DNA from: Cycas panzhihuaensis
Lineage: Eukaryota; Cycadophyta
Assembly: GCA_023213395.1 (NCBI GenBank)
Contig: CM041465.1
Location: 35,099,741-35,163,740, forward strand
Length of the DNA: 64,000 bases
Reading direction: 5' to 3'
In this document: positions 1 to 12,903 of the stretch, piece after piece
Layout of the letters: each line of letters opens with the position of its first letter
How positions within the stretch are numbered: position 1 is the stretch's first letter
Made by a program: the position numbers and the translations under genes
The notes under the pieces: model-generated
Databases searched by the model: none
The model's input: only the letters and a program-made list of their open reading frames with translations
Told to the model about the DNA's origin: nothing

Positions 1-349
1 GGTGACCTCTTAAGGGAGTGAAGTGATACTCAAATAAAATCTATGGGATAAAAGAAAATGCAAGGTGAATAAAGATGTGATTTTTATATAAGAGATAAGT
101 GTTATATATGGACAAATCATTTTGATTATGAACTTTGGTGCTCCATTTGGAAGATCTAGTTGAGATTATTTTTCAATTACCAATTCTATTAACCACATTG
201 GTTAAGGCTTGAAAATCACATGAATAATAAGTTCATGAATAATAGGTTTGGAGAGGAGGTGGGAGAGGGTATCCATACCTACATTTTTCTTTTCTTCATT
301 ATAGGTGATAATGAAATAAAATACATGTATACAATTGATTAACTTGTCT

Positions 350-1480
350 TTCTCTTTAGAAAGAACTAGCTAGTTAAGAATTCATTGAAGGCTATAGTGG
401 TATGTTAAAATAGTAAATTTAGAACCTAGAAGATATTAGTATCATTTTTCTACAACATGCAGAATAACTTTCATCTCCTTTTGGTAAGTAAATAATTGGA
501 ATTCATCATCTGAGTTTATGGATTTCAAATGTTGTCAGATGAAAGTTCTACATAAGGATGGCACTTAGACGAAATCTAGAAGCATTGCATTCTAATTGGA
601 AAGGTTGGGATAAGTCTAGGATAACAAGAACTATGGTGGACATCATGATTGAATTAAGATTATCGAAGGCATTATTTATATATTGTGACCATTAAAATGC
701 ATCCTTATAGAATAAATTTATTAATGAGGCCACAAGAGAAGCATAATTCCTAACAAACCAATGGTAAAATCCTATGAGCTCTAAAAAAGCATGCAACTAG
801 GTGAGATTCAGATGTGGGTTAGGTAGTAATGACTAAGATTTTGTAATGGTAAACATAGGTTCCATCTCAAGAAATGATATGGCCTAATTATTGTAATTTA
901 GATTTACCAAATTTATACTTTGACAACTTAACAAAAAGTTGATACTAGGTGAGAATCCAGAGGACAACTTTTAAATGTTAGAGGTGTTGAGATAAGCATA
1001 AATTATAGATAAGAATGTTGTTAAAGAAAAAAATGATAAATTTTTGAAGGTATGGGGCAAAAATTTTATTTATTAAGGCCTAGAACATAGTTGGGGCATT
1101 ACAAAGGCTAAAGGGAATGACTTGAAATTTAAAGTAGCCATGATACATTTGGAGCATGATCTTATGATAATCCTCTAGGGTAGTAGGAATTTAACAATAA
1201 CCTAATTTAAGGTCTAATTTAGAGAGGATGGTAGCCCTCTATATTTCATATAGCATGTTATTAATTTTGGGGGTTAACAATTTATTTTTAATTATGATTT
1301 TATTAGGTTTGTGGTAGCCATCATGAAGTCAGAAGGAGCCATCCTTTCTTTGAATCAAGATATTTAGAGCAATGTAGGGGTTTTTGTTGGGCTAGATGAT
1401 ACCCATGCTAATAAACTCATTAGTGATTTTTTTGATTTCATTCTTTTAAATGTAAAAATTCTAGTAGGAGTGAGGGCTGA
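350..1480 (-). pseudogene. G1 pol relic: reverse transcriptase and RNase H (Ty3/gypsy)
   Basis: Reading leftward from about 1450 gives an RT start with EIKKITNEFISMGII, then KDGSF, HKPNKIIIKN, a KLDLRLGY block near 1220 and IPFSLCNAPT near 1100. The catalytic YxDD-type box reads FFNNIL, so both metal-binding aspartates have become asparagine. Further left come LSKYKFGKSKLQ and a GHIIS block (RT thumb), then a LVASLINLFYKDAF tether and an eroded RNase H start. Frame changes and stops are frequent. The gypsy RT assignment is firm from block order; the RNase H part is weaker. No working enzyme can be made from this copy. Confidence 0.75.
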
Positions 1481-1739
1481 TGTCATCATGAGAGGATTTA
1501 AGTTTAATTAAGTGGTGAGAACTATAGTATAGGGGATGGTTAATAGGAAGAGGGGAAAATCTAGATTAGTACTTGACAAGGAGGTTTTGAATATTAGGAT
1601 GATATTAGTATGAGCTTGAGTGTTATTAATGTAGACTATAAAACCAACACTATGATTCAAGTATTTATGCATTTGATATAGAGAGACGAGCTTATTAGGG
1701 GAAGATTAAATACCATAAAGCTTATGTATTTGACCTATA

Positions 1740-1875
1740 TTATCCTTAAATAATATAAAGGGACTATTAGGTGAATTATTCATGCTATATGTACTAAGAG
1801 TTTGGATCCATGGGATCCCAAGGATAACATCAGACCCTCCTATAGATAAAGCATAGAAATTTGAGGTTAGGTGTT
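1740..1875 (-). pseudogene. G1 aspartic protease C-terminal relic
   Basis: The minus strand encodes FYALSIGGSDVILGIPWIQT, which matches the second conserved part of Ty3/gypsy proteases (an ILG-x-x-W-L type block before the RT). It lies about 300 bp upstream of the G1 reverse transcriptase in the expected order. The active-site DSG/DTG box should lie further right, between about 1900 and 2200, and I could not see it clearly. The segment from about 1900 to 2776 is probably the gag-protease spacer and is too eroded to describe. Confidence 0.6.
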
Positions 1876-2776
1876 AGGTGTTAATCTAAATATACAAGTC
1901 TATTATTATTATAATATAGTGTAAAGTATAATAATTTGGTAAGGAACAAGTAAATCCAGTCTTAGGCATAATATATAAATTGAGTCAAAAACCTAAGGAT
2001 ATGTCAATGAAGTTTAGTAATGTATCATTATCAATCAAAATTATAATGGGAGTTTTTTGAAGTATGCTTTTCACTCGAAATGGTTCTAGACAAAATGTGA
2101 AAGAGACAAGTAACAAGGAGAGTTTAGGTTGGAGGTATAAGAAGGATTCTTTGGGAGGCTTATCATTAGACTAATTTTCAGAATTGGAATCTTCTTTTAA
2201 TGAAGGGTCAATAGTGAAATCATCTATTTTACTTTGTACACACTCCCATGACCAAGGGTATAGCTTTTTAAGTGTTTGATGTATGGGCCAAGTTCCATAT
2301 GTCTATCTACTTCTATTGATGGCATATATACCAACCTTGAAGAGAGGTCTACTATTGAACATTACACCTCATATGATCTAGTACATTAATGTTAATGGCC
2401 TAAGGGTCATGGATATAATTACCATGTAGAATCATGCCTTAAAGTAGTTGAACTATTCATGGTAAATCTAACCTTGATTGCCTTTACCATGGAAATAACA
2501 TCTCTTAATATAAATAGGGTGTCCACTTTTAGGCATATTTGAATGTACTTATTAATCCCAAATACATACACATCGATAAGTATTTACTAATCGAGTGATT
2601 AAGAAACTTAATTTTATAACACTTAGAATTTGTTCATATTTGCCTCAACCAATGTTATCTATTTCAAATGAGTGAGTAGACTAAAGATAGATTGGTCCCA
2701 TGTATTATTATATTGTTCAAAAAATTTTTTACAAAATATGTCCCATATTTGATTTTCTAAATTCTCACACTACCAC

Positions 2777-2781
2777 TAGTT
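2777..2781. other. Target-site duplication of element A (left copy, TAGTT)
   Basis: TAGTT directly precedes the left LTR and is repeated at 13887-13891 directly after the right LTR. This fixes both ends of element A and shows it inserted into G1. Confidence 0.95.
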
Positions 2782-3133
2782 TGTTAGACTTTAAAGGTCA
2801 AATATTATAATGTTATTATAATGCACATTCATGCAAGTAAATGATCTATATTTTATTGGTCAATTAATAGGTGATAAGTCATTAGTTGTGTTAGAGGATA
2901 ATAGTCCTATATACAACTCACATCATCCTATATATTATCACTTATGATGTATAAATAAGTGAATGAGGTAGAGCAGTACATATAGAGTTAAGATGGAGTT
3001 TATTGTGATGTTATTGTTATGGTGTCATTGTGATTTAGACATTATGATTTTGAGTTAATTTTTTCTTCATTATGTTCATGATATTTGTTCCATTATTCTT
3101 AATATTGAATGATCTCTGTTGAATATTTCAACA
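2782..3133 (+). repeat. Left LTR of element A
   Basis: 352 bp, starting TGTTAGACTTTAAAGGTC and ending TTTCAACA. It aligns end to end with 13535-13886 at the same length, with scattered substitutions. TGATGTATAAATAAGTGAAT near 2946 is a plausible TATA region. Confidence 0.95.
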
Positions 3134-3148
3134 TGGTATCAAAGTGGG
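3134..3148 (+). other. Primer binding site of element A
   Basis: TGGTATCAAAGTGGG starts at the base after the LTR. It resembles the TGGTATCAGAGC site complementary to the 3' end of plant initiator tRNA-Met. Confidence 0.8.
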
Positions 3149-3688
3149 TTGCTTGTCAAGTTCATCATTGTGTAGGTTCACCATTTTATTTATGTGTGTG
3201 GAGGTGGCTCCATAGAAATGAGTGCCAAATTGGGATTCTAATTTTGAAAGGTGAAGCCCTAAGGCCATCATTATTACAAGTTATATCGAACATTGATACA
3301 AGACAAAATTTTTACTGGTTAATATTGTTCCTTTACTTTATTATGTAATAAAAGCTTTGTGCATGGGTTCACCCAGTAAAGAATGCATGAACACTGATGA
3401 CATCTAAAATTATTTCTGTAAGTATAAATTTACCAGCTTATTGATTTCTACTTGTACAGTGAAAGTGATGGTTTGTGCCTACAAATTCCTATTAGGGTTT
3501 GTTTGAAATATTAAGGAATTTGATTAATGAAATTAGAGTCAATTCTAAGCTTTATGTAAAGTTGGTTTTTGAAGAAATTCTACCATAAAAACCCTGCATG
3601 CATAAAAACCATGTCTATTTGTTGGAGAAGGAATTCTTCCAAAAAAAACCCACATGCATAAAAATCATGACTATTCATTAGAGGCTGT
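3149..3688 (+). other. Leader of element A before the element B insertion, no gene seen
   Basis: AT-rich, with no convincing open frame. A short direct repeat occurs at about 3587-3611 and 3641-3668 (variants of ACCC-TGCATGCATAAAAA). The leader is continued at 10460, to the right of element B. Confidence 0.6.
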
Positions 3689-3693
3689 GTAGG

Positions 3694-4755
3694 TGATCCC
3701 AAAAGAGCTTAGTTGGTGAAGAAGTCAATTATCAACCTTTTCTCCTTGAGATCTTAGGAGTTAGTGTAGAAATCTCAATAACATCAAAACAACAATGAGC
3801 TCATGAAAGGAAATTCTATACCAAATCATTTATCCTTGAAATTGATCCAAAAGTATGAGGAGTAGTACTTTTATTAAACTATGAAAATCTCTATTTAATG
3901 GTGGAGAAATCAACTAACAAAAGAATGGTAAAATTACAAGGAAGAAATGACACAATTATACCATAAGGGGGACTCCAACCCTCCAAAATGCTTCTCCAAG
4001 GATGCTTCCCAAGTCAAGTACCTTTCACCTCCAAGAACCACCTCTCCAACCCCTAATAGGGCTAAATTTATAGAAAGAAACCAAAATTGCATGTTTAACA
4101 AGTGGCAATCATTCAAGTATAACCACTAACCACTAGAATGCATGTTCTCCAAGTGGCCTTCATGCAATTCTTAAAAAGTTGTAGCTTGTAACTGATCTTA
4201 ATGGATCCCAATTTGGCTAAAATTTGGTACACATATAGGAACAATGTCCCCTCTACTTCCTCAAAATTTTAGATCATTTGTATGTCATTTGACTACATTT
4301 TTATTCATTTAATTATAATATGTATTTGTTGTTTTCCTATTATCCAAGTGGCCTTCATGTAATTCTTAAACGTTGTGGCTTGTAACTAACCTTAACCAAC
4401 TCCAATTCAGCTCAAATTTGGTACATGTATAGGAACACATGTCTCCTCCACTTCCTCAAAATTTTAGCTCATTTTCATGTCATTGGCCCATATTTTTATT
4501 TATTTAATTATAATATGTATTTCCTATTTTCTTTTTTGCTAGCTGTGGGATTAATTTTATGCAAAACAAGGCTTGAACTCTAATCAAATGATATTTTCTG
4601 AACCCCACCTTTTGTACACATCTAGTGGGATGTGTCTTCTAGAGTTACACAAAATTTCATATAATTTTGATACCATTTGGCCATATCTCTTTCAGTTATA
4701 CCAATGCCTAGCATTTTTCGCATCCTGTAAACATATGGTAGATCCTCCTGGATCA
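3694..4755 (-). repeat. 3' LTR of element B
   Basis: 1062 bp. It starts TGATCCCAAAAGAGC and ends CTCCTGGATCA on the plus strand, and matches 9394-10454 along its whole length. Inside the LTR a block at about 4140-4320 is repeated in diverged form at about 4345-4515 (CAAGTGGCCTTCATG...AATTCTTAAA), so each LTR holds an internal duplication of about 200 bp. Confidence 0.95.
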
Positions 4756-4772
4756 TGGCTCCCCCTTCCTTA
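4756..4772 (-). other. Polypurine tract of element B
   Basis: On the minus strand this reads TAAGGAAGGGGGAGCCA, ending at the base before the 3' LTR. It is the expected plus-strand primer of a gypsy element. Confidence 0.85.
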
Positions 4773-4796
4773 GAAAATAGCCAACTCCTGTTTAGC

Positions 4797-7553
4797 TTAG
4801 AATTGGAGACAGGGGAAGTGTTGTTCTCCTTGTTGCCTACTAAACCACTTGGCCTTACTAGGCAATTTCCCTGCTACTCCAATCCTGAAAGATTCATGTA
4901 TCTTATGTCTTGTTTTGGTAGATTTTCTCTCTAAGATACAATCTTCCTTGAGAGTCTCCTCGCTTTCTAAATACAAATCATCAACTAAAGGTAAAGTGAA
5001 CTGGTCTTGTTCCTCATCTAGCATGGAGGCCTTAAAGAGTTTTAAGTATTCAGCATTTACTATTGAATATATTTGCATATAAGGTGGAAGATCAAGTTGG
5101 AAAGCATTGCCACCTACTTTTCTCAAAATCTTGAATGGTCCATACCTTATAGGTTTGAGTTTCTTACCTTCTCTTTTTAACCTCTCCTTGCTCAAGTATA
5201 ACCATACTAAATCTCCTTCTTGAAAAGTACACTCTTGCCTATGCTTGTCATGTCTTTCTTTGTACTTTTGTTGAGTCCTTAGAAGTTGATCATGTACTTG
5301 TTTGTGGACTCTTAGGATCTTCTCCAAGTATCTTAAAGCCTTGTCATGCTCCTCCTTCTCTTTGACGGATCCTTCCTTAGCTTGCATGGAACACTCTAAG
5401 TCAAATGGACTTTGAGGTAAGTATCCCAAATAAACTTCAAAAGGTGCTTTAGAGTGTGATGCATGCATTGCTCTATTAAATGCAAATTGTAGAAAAGCCA
5501 ATGATTCATCCCAAGTCTTTGGATGTTTGGAATTATATCCCCTCAATAAATGTACCAAAGTTTTGTTCACTACTTCAGTTTGTCCATCTATTTAAGGATG
5601 GAAACTTGTACTCCTCTTCAATTTGGTATCTATCATCTCCCATAGTGACTTCCAAAATGATGAAAGGAATCGAGTGTCCTGATCTGAAATGATGGAAGAA
5701 GGCAAGCCAAAATTCTTCCATACATGCTCGAAGAATAACTCAAGTGCTCCTGTACCTGTGATTGTCTTTTTACAAGGTATTAGACATATCATTTTACTGA
5801 ACCTATCTACAATAACAAAAAGATAATCATGTCCCTTCCTAGTCATGGGAAGTCCCCCTAAGAAATCAATGGAGATACTTTCCCAAGGTCTAGTGGGAAT
5901 AGGAAGTGGTGTATACAATCCTAATTTTCTAGAAGAAGGCTTAGAAGTATTACACATTACACATCCTTTTACATATTTTCTTACATCATTTTACATTTTT
6001 GGCCATACAACATATCTTCTCAAGTTTGCTAAAGTCTTCTCTATACCAAAGTGACCAGCTACTTTAGAAGTATGGGCTTCTCTAAGCCACTTGATCTTAT
6101 CTCCTTTTGATGCAACATAGAGCTACTCCCCTTTGAAAAGTAGACCATCCTTCCAAGTAAGCTGAGAAGGTCTTCCTTTCGCTAGGTTCTCTAATTCTTC
6201 CTTCAAAGCTTCATCTTCATGGTACAAGTCTTTGTACTCTTCATGATGCATTGGTTCCACCTACAAACTCATAAGAGAACTACAAACAAAAGTAGAAGAA
6301 GAAGTGAAACAAGGTGGTCTAGATAACATATCAGCAATTTTATTATTAGATCCCTTTTTGTACTTAATTATAATTTTAAATTGATGTAAATAACTCATCC
6401 ACTTCATGTGTCTTGCTTGTTGTAATTTACTTTGGGTTTGTAAAAATTGAAGAGGCTTATGATCGGTATGAACTATAACCTCTTTTCTGAGCAAGTATGA
6501 CCTCCAATGCTTGCATGCTTAATGAAGTGCGAACATTTCTCGATCATATGTTAGGTAGTTCTTCACTTGAGGGGTGAAGACTTCCGAATGGTAAGCAATA
6601 GGCTTCCCATCTTGAACAAGGATAGCTCCCATTGTATTTCCACTTACATCAACTTCTACTTTAAAAGGCCTTTGTAAATTTGGAATTGCCAAAACTGGTG
6701 CTTCACAAATTTTCTTCTTTAAAAGAAGAAAAGCTTCTTCCTCCTTAGAACCCCAAGTAAACTTTCTACTAGATTTTGTCAATCCATGTAGAGGTGCTGC
6801 AACCTGTGAGAAATGAAGAATAAACTTTCTCAAGTATTGACAAGCTCCTAAAAAACTTCTCACCTTTATGATGTTTATTGGCTTAGGCCATTTGAGTATG
6901 CCTTGAGTCTTGAGTGGATGGATGCTCAACTTTCCTCCTCCAACCACAAAGCCTAAGAAGATCAAGTTCTCCTTGCCAAATTTACATTTCTTCACATTAA
7001 GCTTCAAATGATGCTTAGCCATAGTCTTTAAAACTTCTTCTATGTGCTGCAAATGTTACTCCCATGTGTTGTTGAAAATCAAAATGTCATCAAGATAGAC
7101 AACAATAAAATTATCCAAGTAAGGCCTTAACATTTCATTCATTAGCCTCATGAATGTTGCATGAGCATTACACAATCTGAAAGGCATAACCATCCATTTA
7201 AAGAGTCCTTGCTTAGTTTTGAAGGCCATCTTCCATGTATCCTCCTCCTTGACCCTAACTTGGTGATAACCACTTTTCAAATCCAACTTAGTAAAATAAC
7301 AAGCATGTTGAATTTGATCAAGTAAATCATCTATGCGAGGAAAAGGGTAGCGATTTTTAATTGTAATTTTATTCAAAGCACGAAATTCTATACACATTCT
7401 CCATCCTCCATCCTTCTTAGGCACCAAGATAATTGGTGACCCACAAGGTGAACATGAAGGTCTTATGACCCCTTGATCAAGCAACTCCTCAACTTGCCTC
7501 TTTATCTCATTATTCTCTACAATGGAGTGCATATACAAAGTAACATTAGGCAA
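4797..7553 (-). pseudogene. Element B pol: reverse transcriptase, RNase H, integrase
   Basis: One reading frame interrupted by stops near 7054, 6517, 6260, 6122, 5988 and 5594. The RT has KKDGGWRMC, ITIKNRYPFPRIDDL, KLDLKSGYHQ and an intact catalytic YLDDIL. RNase H keeps four acidic sites (VDVSG, DREMFAL, HTDHKPLQF, NKIADMLSR). The integrase has an HHCC finger (REAHTSKVAGHF to CVMC) and a D,D,E core (SISIDFLGG; ISDQDTRF; the E of GQTEVVNKTL). Near 5150-5130 a YGPFKILRKVG segment is the GPY/F module. The C-terminal tail to 4797 shows no chromodomain I can recognise. Domain order PR-RT-RH-INT is that of Ty3/gypsy. Stops make it non-functional as it stands. Confidence 0.92.
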
Positions 7554-7901
7554 TGGTGCATCTCCTACAAGAGTGATTTCATACTCTATCTTTCTCTTTG
7601 GTGGTAGCCCATCAACATGTTGAAATAGAATATCATACCTTATCTTTAACTCCTCAATTTATTGCATTTGTTTAGGTGATATAAGAAGAGTGTGAGTAGA
7701 AGGACCTTCTTCATCTCCTAGCTCTTCTTTTCTCCTTACCATTAAGATGACGAATTTACCACATGCATTGATCATCCTTTTTACTTAAGTAGCTGAAATT
7801 AATGCTATCTTATCCAAGTGCCTCTTTGTGGCCTTTATGATGAAGCCCTTGTTATCCTTCATCAATCAATATTTTCTCTCCCTTCGATAGAAGAGTGCAT
7901 C

Positions 7902-9316
7902 TCAATCCCACAAATAGGGACTCCCAAGCACAACATGGCATACATCTAATGGCACCACATCACATATTACTTCATTAGCAAAATCATTAGTGATGGAAAA
8001 TTTAAGTGTACATTGCTTTGATATTTGCATTTCCACATCTTTATGGATCCAACCAAGAGGATATGGATGAGGGTGAGGAGTAGTTACCAACCCAATGCTC
8101 TTCACTAAACTTTCTGAGATCAAATTCTTTTGGCTCCCTGGATTTATAATGGTACCAATAATACTATTTCCTACTTGAAGCTTCAAGTGAAATAGTTCCT
8201 CCCTTGTAGCATCATCTTCATAATTTATAAGTAGAGTAACCTTCTCTTCTTCTCCTTCACTTTGAATCTCCACCTCAGAAAGTAGTGATTTCCCTTTTTC
8301 CTTCTTTCTTAATTCCATATCCTTGATATGCTTTGGCTTTAGCTTTGGATGTAACTTCCAACACTTTGTTGTAATATGACCACTAATATCACAATGCTCA
8401 CAATAGTTAGAACTTTTAACAAAATTAGTTCTTTTCTTCTTTCCTTCTTGCCTTTTAGATGAGTACAATTTAGGATTCTTTTCATACTTATTAGAAGTAA
8501 AAGTAGAATCTTTAGACATGAATGTAGATTTCTTACTTTTACTTTCTATTGCCATAGCCATCCTACTTGCTTCTCCAATGGATTGAACCTTAAAAAGACT
8601 TAGTTCCTTCCTTATATATTCATGTAATCCTCCAATGAATTTCATAAGAGTGACATGTTCATCCATATTAATACCAAGTAGCATGCCATGCCTAAAAATA
8701 AAGAAGTATAGTCTTGGACACTTACACCTCTCCCTTGGCGTAAATATTGCCAAGTGACCCATTGGTCTTCCTCATGACCTATGGGGTAGAATTGCTTCTT
8801 TATTATTTTCTTAAAATCCCTCCATGAAAAAGAAGATACATCATGTGTCTTTAAATATGCATTCCACCATGTCAATGCATGTTTACACAACTTAAGCCTA
8901 GCAAATGAAAGCTTTTGAGCATTACTATAAGTATAAATTGTGAAGTAGGTTTCAAGTTGATCCAACCAATGGTCCAACTTTTTAGTATTTACCTCTCCAT
9001 CATAAGTTTGAATATCCAACTTTGCCTCCACCTTGAAGGGTTGATGAGATGAAGTACCCTTGCTTTCTTCAAAAGAGTGCTTTAAGGTCTCCTCCTCTTC
9101 CTCTTCATGGTTGTGGTCATATGTGGATCCTCCTTCAAATTCCTTCTCTTTGCCTTTTCCCTTGACTAGAGGTAGAAGTTGGGTCATCATTTGCATCAAG
9201 GCTTCTACGTTCTTCTCAAGCTTTTTCAAATCTAATTTCTCCATCTTCTTTTTCAACCATGGTGCTTGGATTCTTTCTTTGTCTTCTTGGTGATTGTAAC
9301 ACAAGAAAGTCTTCAC
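7902..9316 (-). pseudogene. Element B gag and protease region, frameshifted
   Basis: The first part (9316 to about 8690) begins with a heptad-like stretch (KLDLKKLEKNVEALMQMMTQ) and continues into the conserved plant gypsy gag core (YDGEVNTKKLDHWLDQLETY, then ALTWWNAYL and FKKIIKKQFYP). A one-base frameshift near 8690 moves the frame, which then continues to 7902. That part carries a complete zinc knuckle, CEHCDISGHITTKC, and the protease. The protease active site reads INPGSQ instead of DSG or DTG, so the catalytic aspartate is lost; VVLGSPYLWD is its C-terminal block. The frame runs on toward the RT through 7554-7901. Start choice is uncertain; the first ATG after the primer site in frame is at 9316. 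Confidence 0.88.
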
Positions 9317-9375
9317 CTTTCTCTTTGTATCCTTTCCTTGTTTGTACCATTCAAGTCCCTACAACAAAGATCATA

Positions 9376-9388
9376 GGCTCTGATACCA
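9376..9388 (-). other. Primer binding site of element B
   Basis: The minus strand reads TGGTATCAGAGCC, five bases inside the 5' LTR. It matches the initiator tRNA-Met type site. Confidence 0.9.
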
Positions 9389-9393
9389 AAATA

Positions 9394-10454
9394 TGATCCC
9401 AAAAGAGCTTAGTTGGTGAAGAAGTCAATTATCAACCTTTTCTCCTTGAAATCCTGGGAGTTAGTATAGAAATCTCAATAACATCAAAACAACAATGAGC
9501 TCACGAAAGGAAATTCTACACCAAATCATTTATCCTTGAAATTGATCCAAAAGTATGAGGAGTAGTACTTTTATTAAACTATAAAAATCTCTATTTAATG
9601 GTAGAGAAATCAACTAGCAAAAGAATGGTAAAATTACAAGGAATAAATGATACAATTATACCATAAGGGGGACTCCAACCCTCCAAAATGCTTCTCTAAG
9701 GATGCTTCCCAAGTCAAGTGCCTTTCACCTCCAAGAACCACCTCTCCAACCCCTAATAGGGCTTAATTTATAGAAAGAAACCAAAATTACATGTTTAACA
9801 AGTGGCAATCATGCAAGTATAACCACTAACCACTAGAATGCATGTTGTCCAAGTGGCCTTCATGCTATTCTTAAAACATTACAGATTGTAACTGATCTTA
9901 ACGGATCCTAATTTGGATAAAATTTTTATACAAGTATAGGAATATATGTCCCCTCCTCTTCCTCAAAAATTTAGATCATTTGGATGTCATTTGCTACATT
10001 TTTATTCATTTAATTATAATATGTATTTGTTGTTTTTCTGCTATCCAAGTGGCCTTCATGTAATTCTTAAACGTTGTGGCTTGTAACTAACTTTAACAGA
10101 CTCCAATTCAGCTCAAATTTGGTACACATATAGGAACCCATGTCTCCTCTGCTTCTTCAAAATTTTAGCTCATTTGGATGTCATTTGGCTATATTTTTAT
10201 TCATTTAATGATAATATATAATTGCTATTTTTTTTCTACTAGCTGTGGGATTAATTTTATGCAAAACAAGGCTTGAACTCTAATCAAATGATATTTTCTG
10301 AACCCCACATTTTGTACACATCTAGTAGGATGTGGTTCTATCTCTACACAAAATTTCATATAATTTTGATACCATTTGGCCATATCTCTTTCAGTTATAC
10401 CAATGCCTAGCATTTTCTGCATCCTGTAAACATATGGTAGATCCTCCTGGATCA
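9394..10454 (-). repeat. 5' LTR of element B
   Basis: 1061 bp, paired with 3694-4755. The two copies are closely similar with scattered substitutions and one or two small indels. Confidence 0.95.
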
Positions 10455-12651
10455 GTAAGGTTTATGAGAAAACCCTAATTGTAATAGGAGTGATAGCTAC
10501 ATGAAGATTGTGCCTATTAGAAACTCTACATAAATGGAGATAAGATGAACCTAAACTATAGAAGCTACCATAAAAGGAGTGTATGCAGAGGTGCCATAGA
10601 GTAATGATAGTTGTCCATAAAACTTGCATAGAGTATATAATTGGTAGTGTGAATATAGCAAGAAGGAAGTCACCTCTTTAGTCCTAAGGTGAATGGAGGC
10701 CACATAGATGATTAATTGATGGTGAAAGATGGCCATTATCAAGGGTTTTCTTATGGCCACCATAAGGAGAGATCTTGTCTATGTAGTGTTGAAGTTGGCT
10801 ATTATAAATCATTTTAGAGGAACTCACCCATGATAAAGAAAATTCAGTCGCAAAAACATTGAGGTAACTAGTCAAGGAATTGATATTGTCTGCAAACTTT
10901 GGAGGAACTATTAAGGTAGATGTACCTACTTAAGATTTAAGTAGCCATGGTTGAATGAAGTAGTTCGTAGAGTGTGATGGTGTGGCACTTAATTATTAGT
11001 CATCCTTTGTTACCAAATTATATGGAGAACCTTGTAAAGCCATGAATTGCATAATTTAGTGCGTAGGCATCTATGAAGAAGAAGAGACTTCTACTACCAC
11101 AAATAAATCCATGATTTTCATATACACTACCCATAGACATTAATTACAAATGGTTCTTGATACATTTATCCTTTACGGATTGGCTGCATTGATGGGGAGA
11201 TTGAAAAAATACTAGAAGGGTTAGGGTATAATAATACCTATATTCTATTAATAGCTACTTCTAATTTGATAGACTTTTATTAACTTAGTTATAAAAGATA
11301 GGTGGTGCACTCATTTGAAGTTCCTATGAAGACACATATAGCTGAGGATTCTTACTAAATGAACTTCTGTTAAAACCTACCATTGAAGCCCTAGCTAGTG
11401 CACTGTTTCTTCTTCTCAGTGTGAAAGAAAATATCCTAGCATATCCAATCGATCATCTATGTAAGAATTTACCCTATTGTTTCTCATATCGATTTAGGTT
11501 AAATCACTATTAAGAGTTTGAGAAGTCCATTGTTCCATCCCCTTCATTGCTAGTGATTACATCACTATTATTCTTACTGTACCCATATTTGCGTAAGATT
11601 CCTCTATTCTAATGTAACCTACTACATGTGAATTTATGTTGTGAAGTGAAGATTATCTTATTCATATTTTTTCTTCATCTACGATCCACTATTGAAGCTC
11701 AATATAGAGTTGAAATATGTTGTATGAAGCTATAAGACAATGGTAAAGGTCACTATGTGAATATTTATTGATTCAAGCATCTCTATAATTGAAAATTTCA
11801 TAATGCAATTCGTCGTTGACCATACAAAGAAGGTAATCACATAAAGATTTGATTTTGATAATAGGATTATTATTTTTTTCTAAATAATGAGATAAATTTA
11901 ACAAGATTGGAAGCCTTTTTTGAAATATACAAATCTCAAATCTGATAAGGTGGATTCAATAGTTTTTTTAAGGTTAAAAATTGATTTAATAGGGTTGAAA
12001 TCTTATTTGAGATCTACTAGCCCTCTTTAACTCAGTGGGTGGTCATGTGGTGAGATTTAGTGACCAAGGGCTAATTAGCCTAGGGGGTTTAAGGCTACCA
12101 TTCTTTAGTTTTGGTGCTTAAGAAGGTCTTTGTATAGTTTTCGTAATATCTCTTCAATCAAACATATATTTTACAAATCATCTAAACTATTGGAATCGTA
12201 TCTCAGAGGCAATCATTTTAACATATAATTTGAAGGTATTTGTTGTTGCTTTGACAAAGTTATTTTAGTTTGAAATGAATGAATAAATTCTATGTGATAT
12301 ACTTTTGATGAACTTACTCTTACATCATGGAGTTGGATGACATTATTATTTTTGTGCTTGAAAGGAATAAATATTGGCTAAAACATTTTCCTTTTCCCTT
12401 ATCTAAGTATACCAAAATAAACATTGGGTAATCAAAATGTAAAGTATATTCATGGGTAAAGGGTAATGGAAAATCATTATTAATGGTGTTTCCTTAATTG
12501 ATATAGGGGCGGGGGGGAATTTTAGAAAAAAGACTAGAATAGCAATTAATGTTATGCTTATTATATTTGATAAGGATAATCTTCCCTCTTCCTACCATCT
12601 TCTCATTCATGCACTTCAAAATATTAATACTCCTAAGAGGTCTATAATCTT

Positions 12652-12903
12652 TTGAAGGATGTGTATGAAAAAAATCCTCAAGAGGTCAAAGAGAATCTTG
12701 GAAAAGAAAACCAAGTCATTGAAGATTGTAATATAAGTAAACAAGATGAAGAAAGAACTACTAATATGAGTGGAAAGGTATGTCAAGAAATTGATGAGAC
12801 TACTAATGAGTGTGAAGAGACTATAATTGAGTATGTTGTTGAGATTACTGAACAAGGTAAGATTGATGAATTAACTACTAATGATTGTGATCAAGCAATA
12901 TAG
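12652..12903 (+). CDS. Short acidic open frame in element A, function unknown
   Basis: An 83-codon frame starting MKDVYEKNPQEVKENLGK and rich in Glu, Asp, Thr and Asn, with no membrane segment and no known motif. After the TAG at 12901 the same style of acidic, repetitive coding-like sequence continues to about 13200 with stops. It could be the remains of a gag-like or extra protein of the LARD-like element. The opposite-strand open frame at 12616-12855 is its shadow. I cannot assign a role, and chance is a real alternative. Confidence 0.3.
   Translation: MKDVYEKNPQEVKENLGKENQVIEDCNISKQDEERTTNMSGKVCQEIDETTNECEETIIEYVVEITEQGKIDELTTNDCDQAI

Larger units (their letters stand above)
3694..10454 (-). 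mobile_element. Element B: Ty3/gypsy retrotransposon nested in element A
   Basis: About 6.76 kb on the minus strand. LTRs at 3694-4755 (3' LTR) and 9394-10454 (5' LTR) both run TGATCC to GGATCA. The flanks are GTAGG (3689-3693) and GTAAG (10455-10459), a 5-bp duplication with one change. The primer site is at 9376-9388, and a purine tract on the minus strand (4756-4772) abuts the 3' LTR. Between them lies gag-protease-RT-RNase H-integrase in one frame except for one gag frameshift. Only about half a dozen in-frame stops are seen, so B is younger than A and G1. Confidence 0.93.

Noticed and set aside
3109-3348. 79-codon frame overlapping the left LTR end and primer site of element A
   Set aside because: It crosses the LTR/primer boundary and has no gag features; chance frame.
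12030-12120. tRNA-like stretch (CTCAGTGGGTGG region)
   Set aside because: No cloverleaf could be formed by eye, and there is no complete B box.
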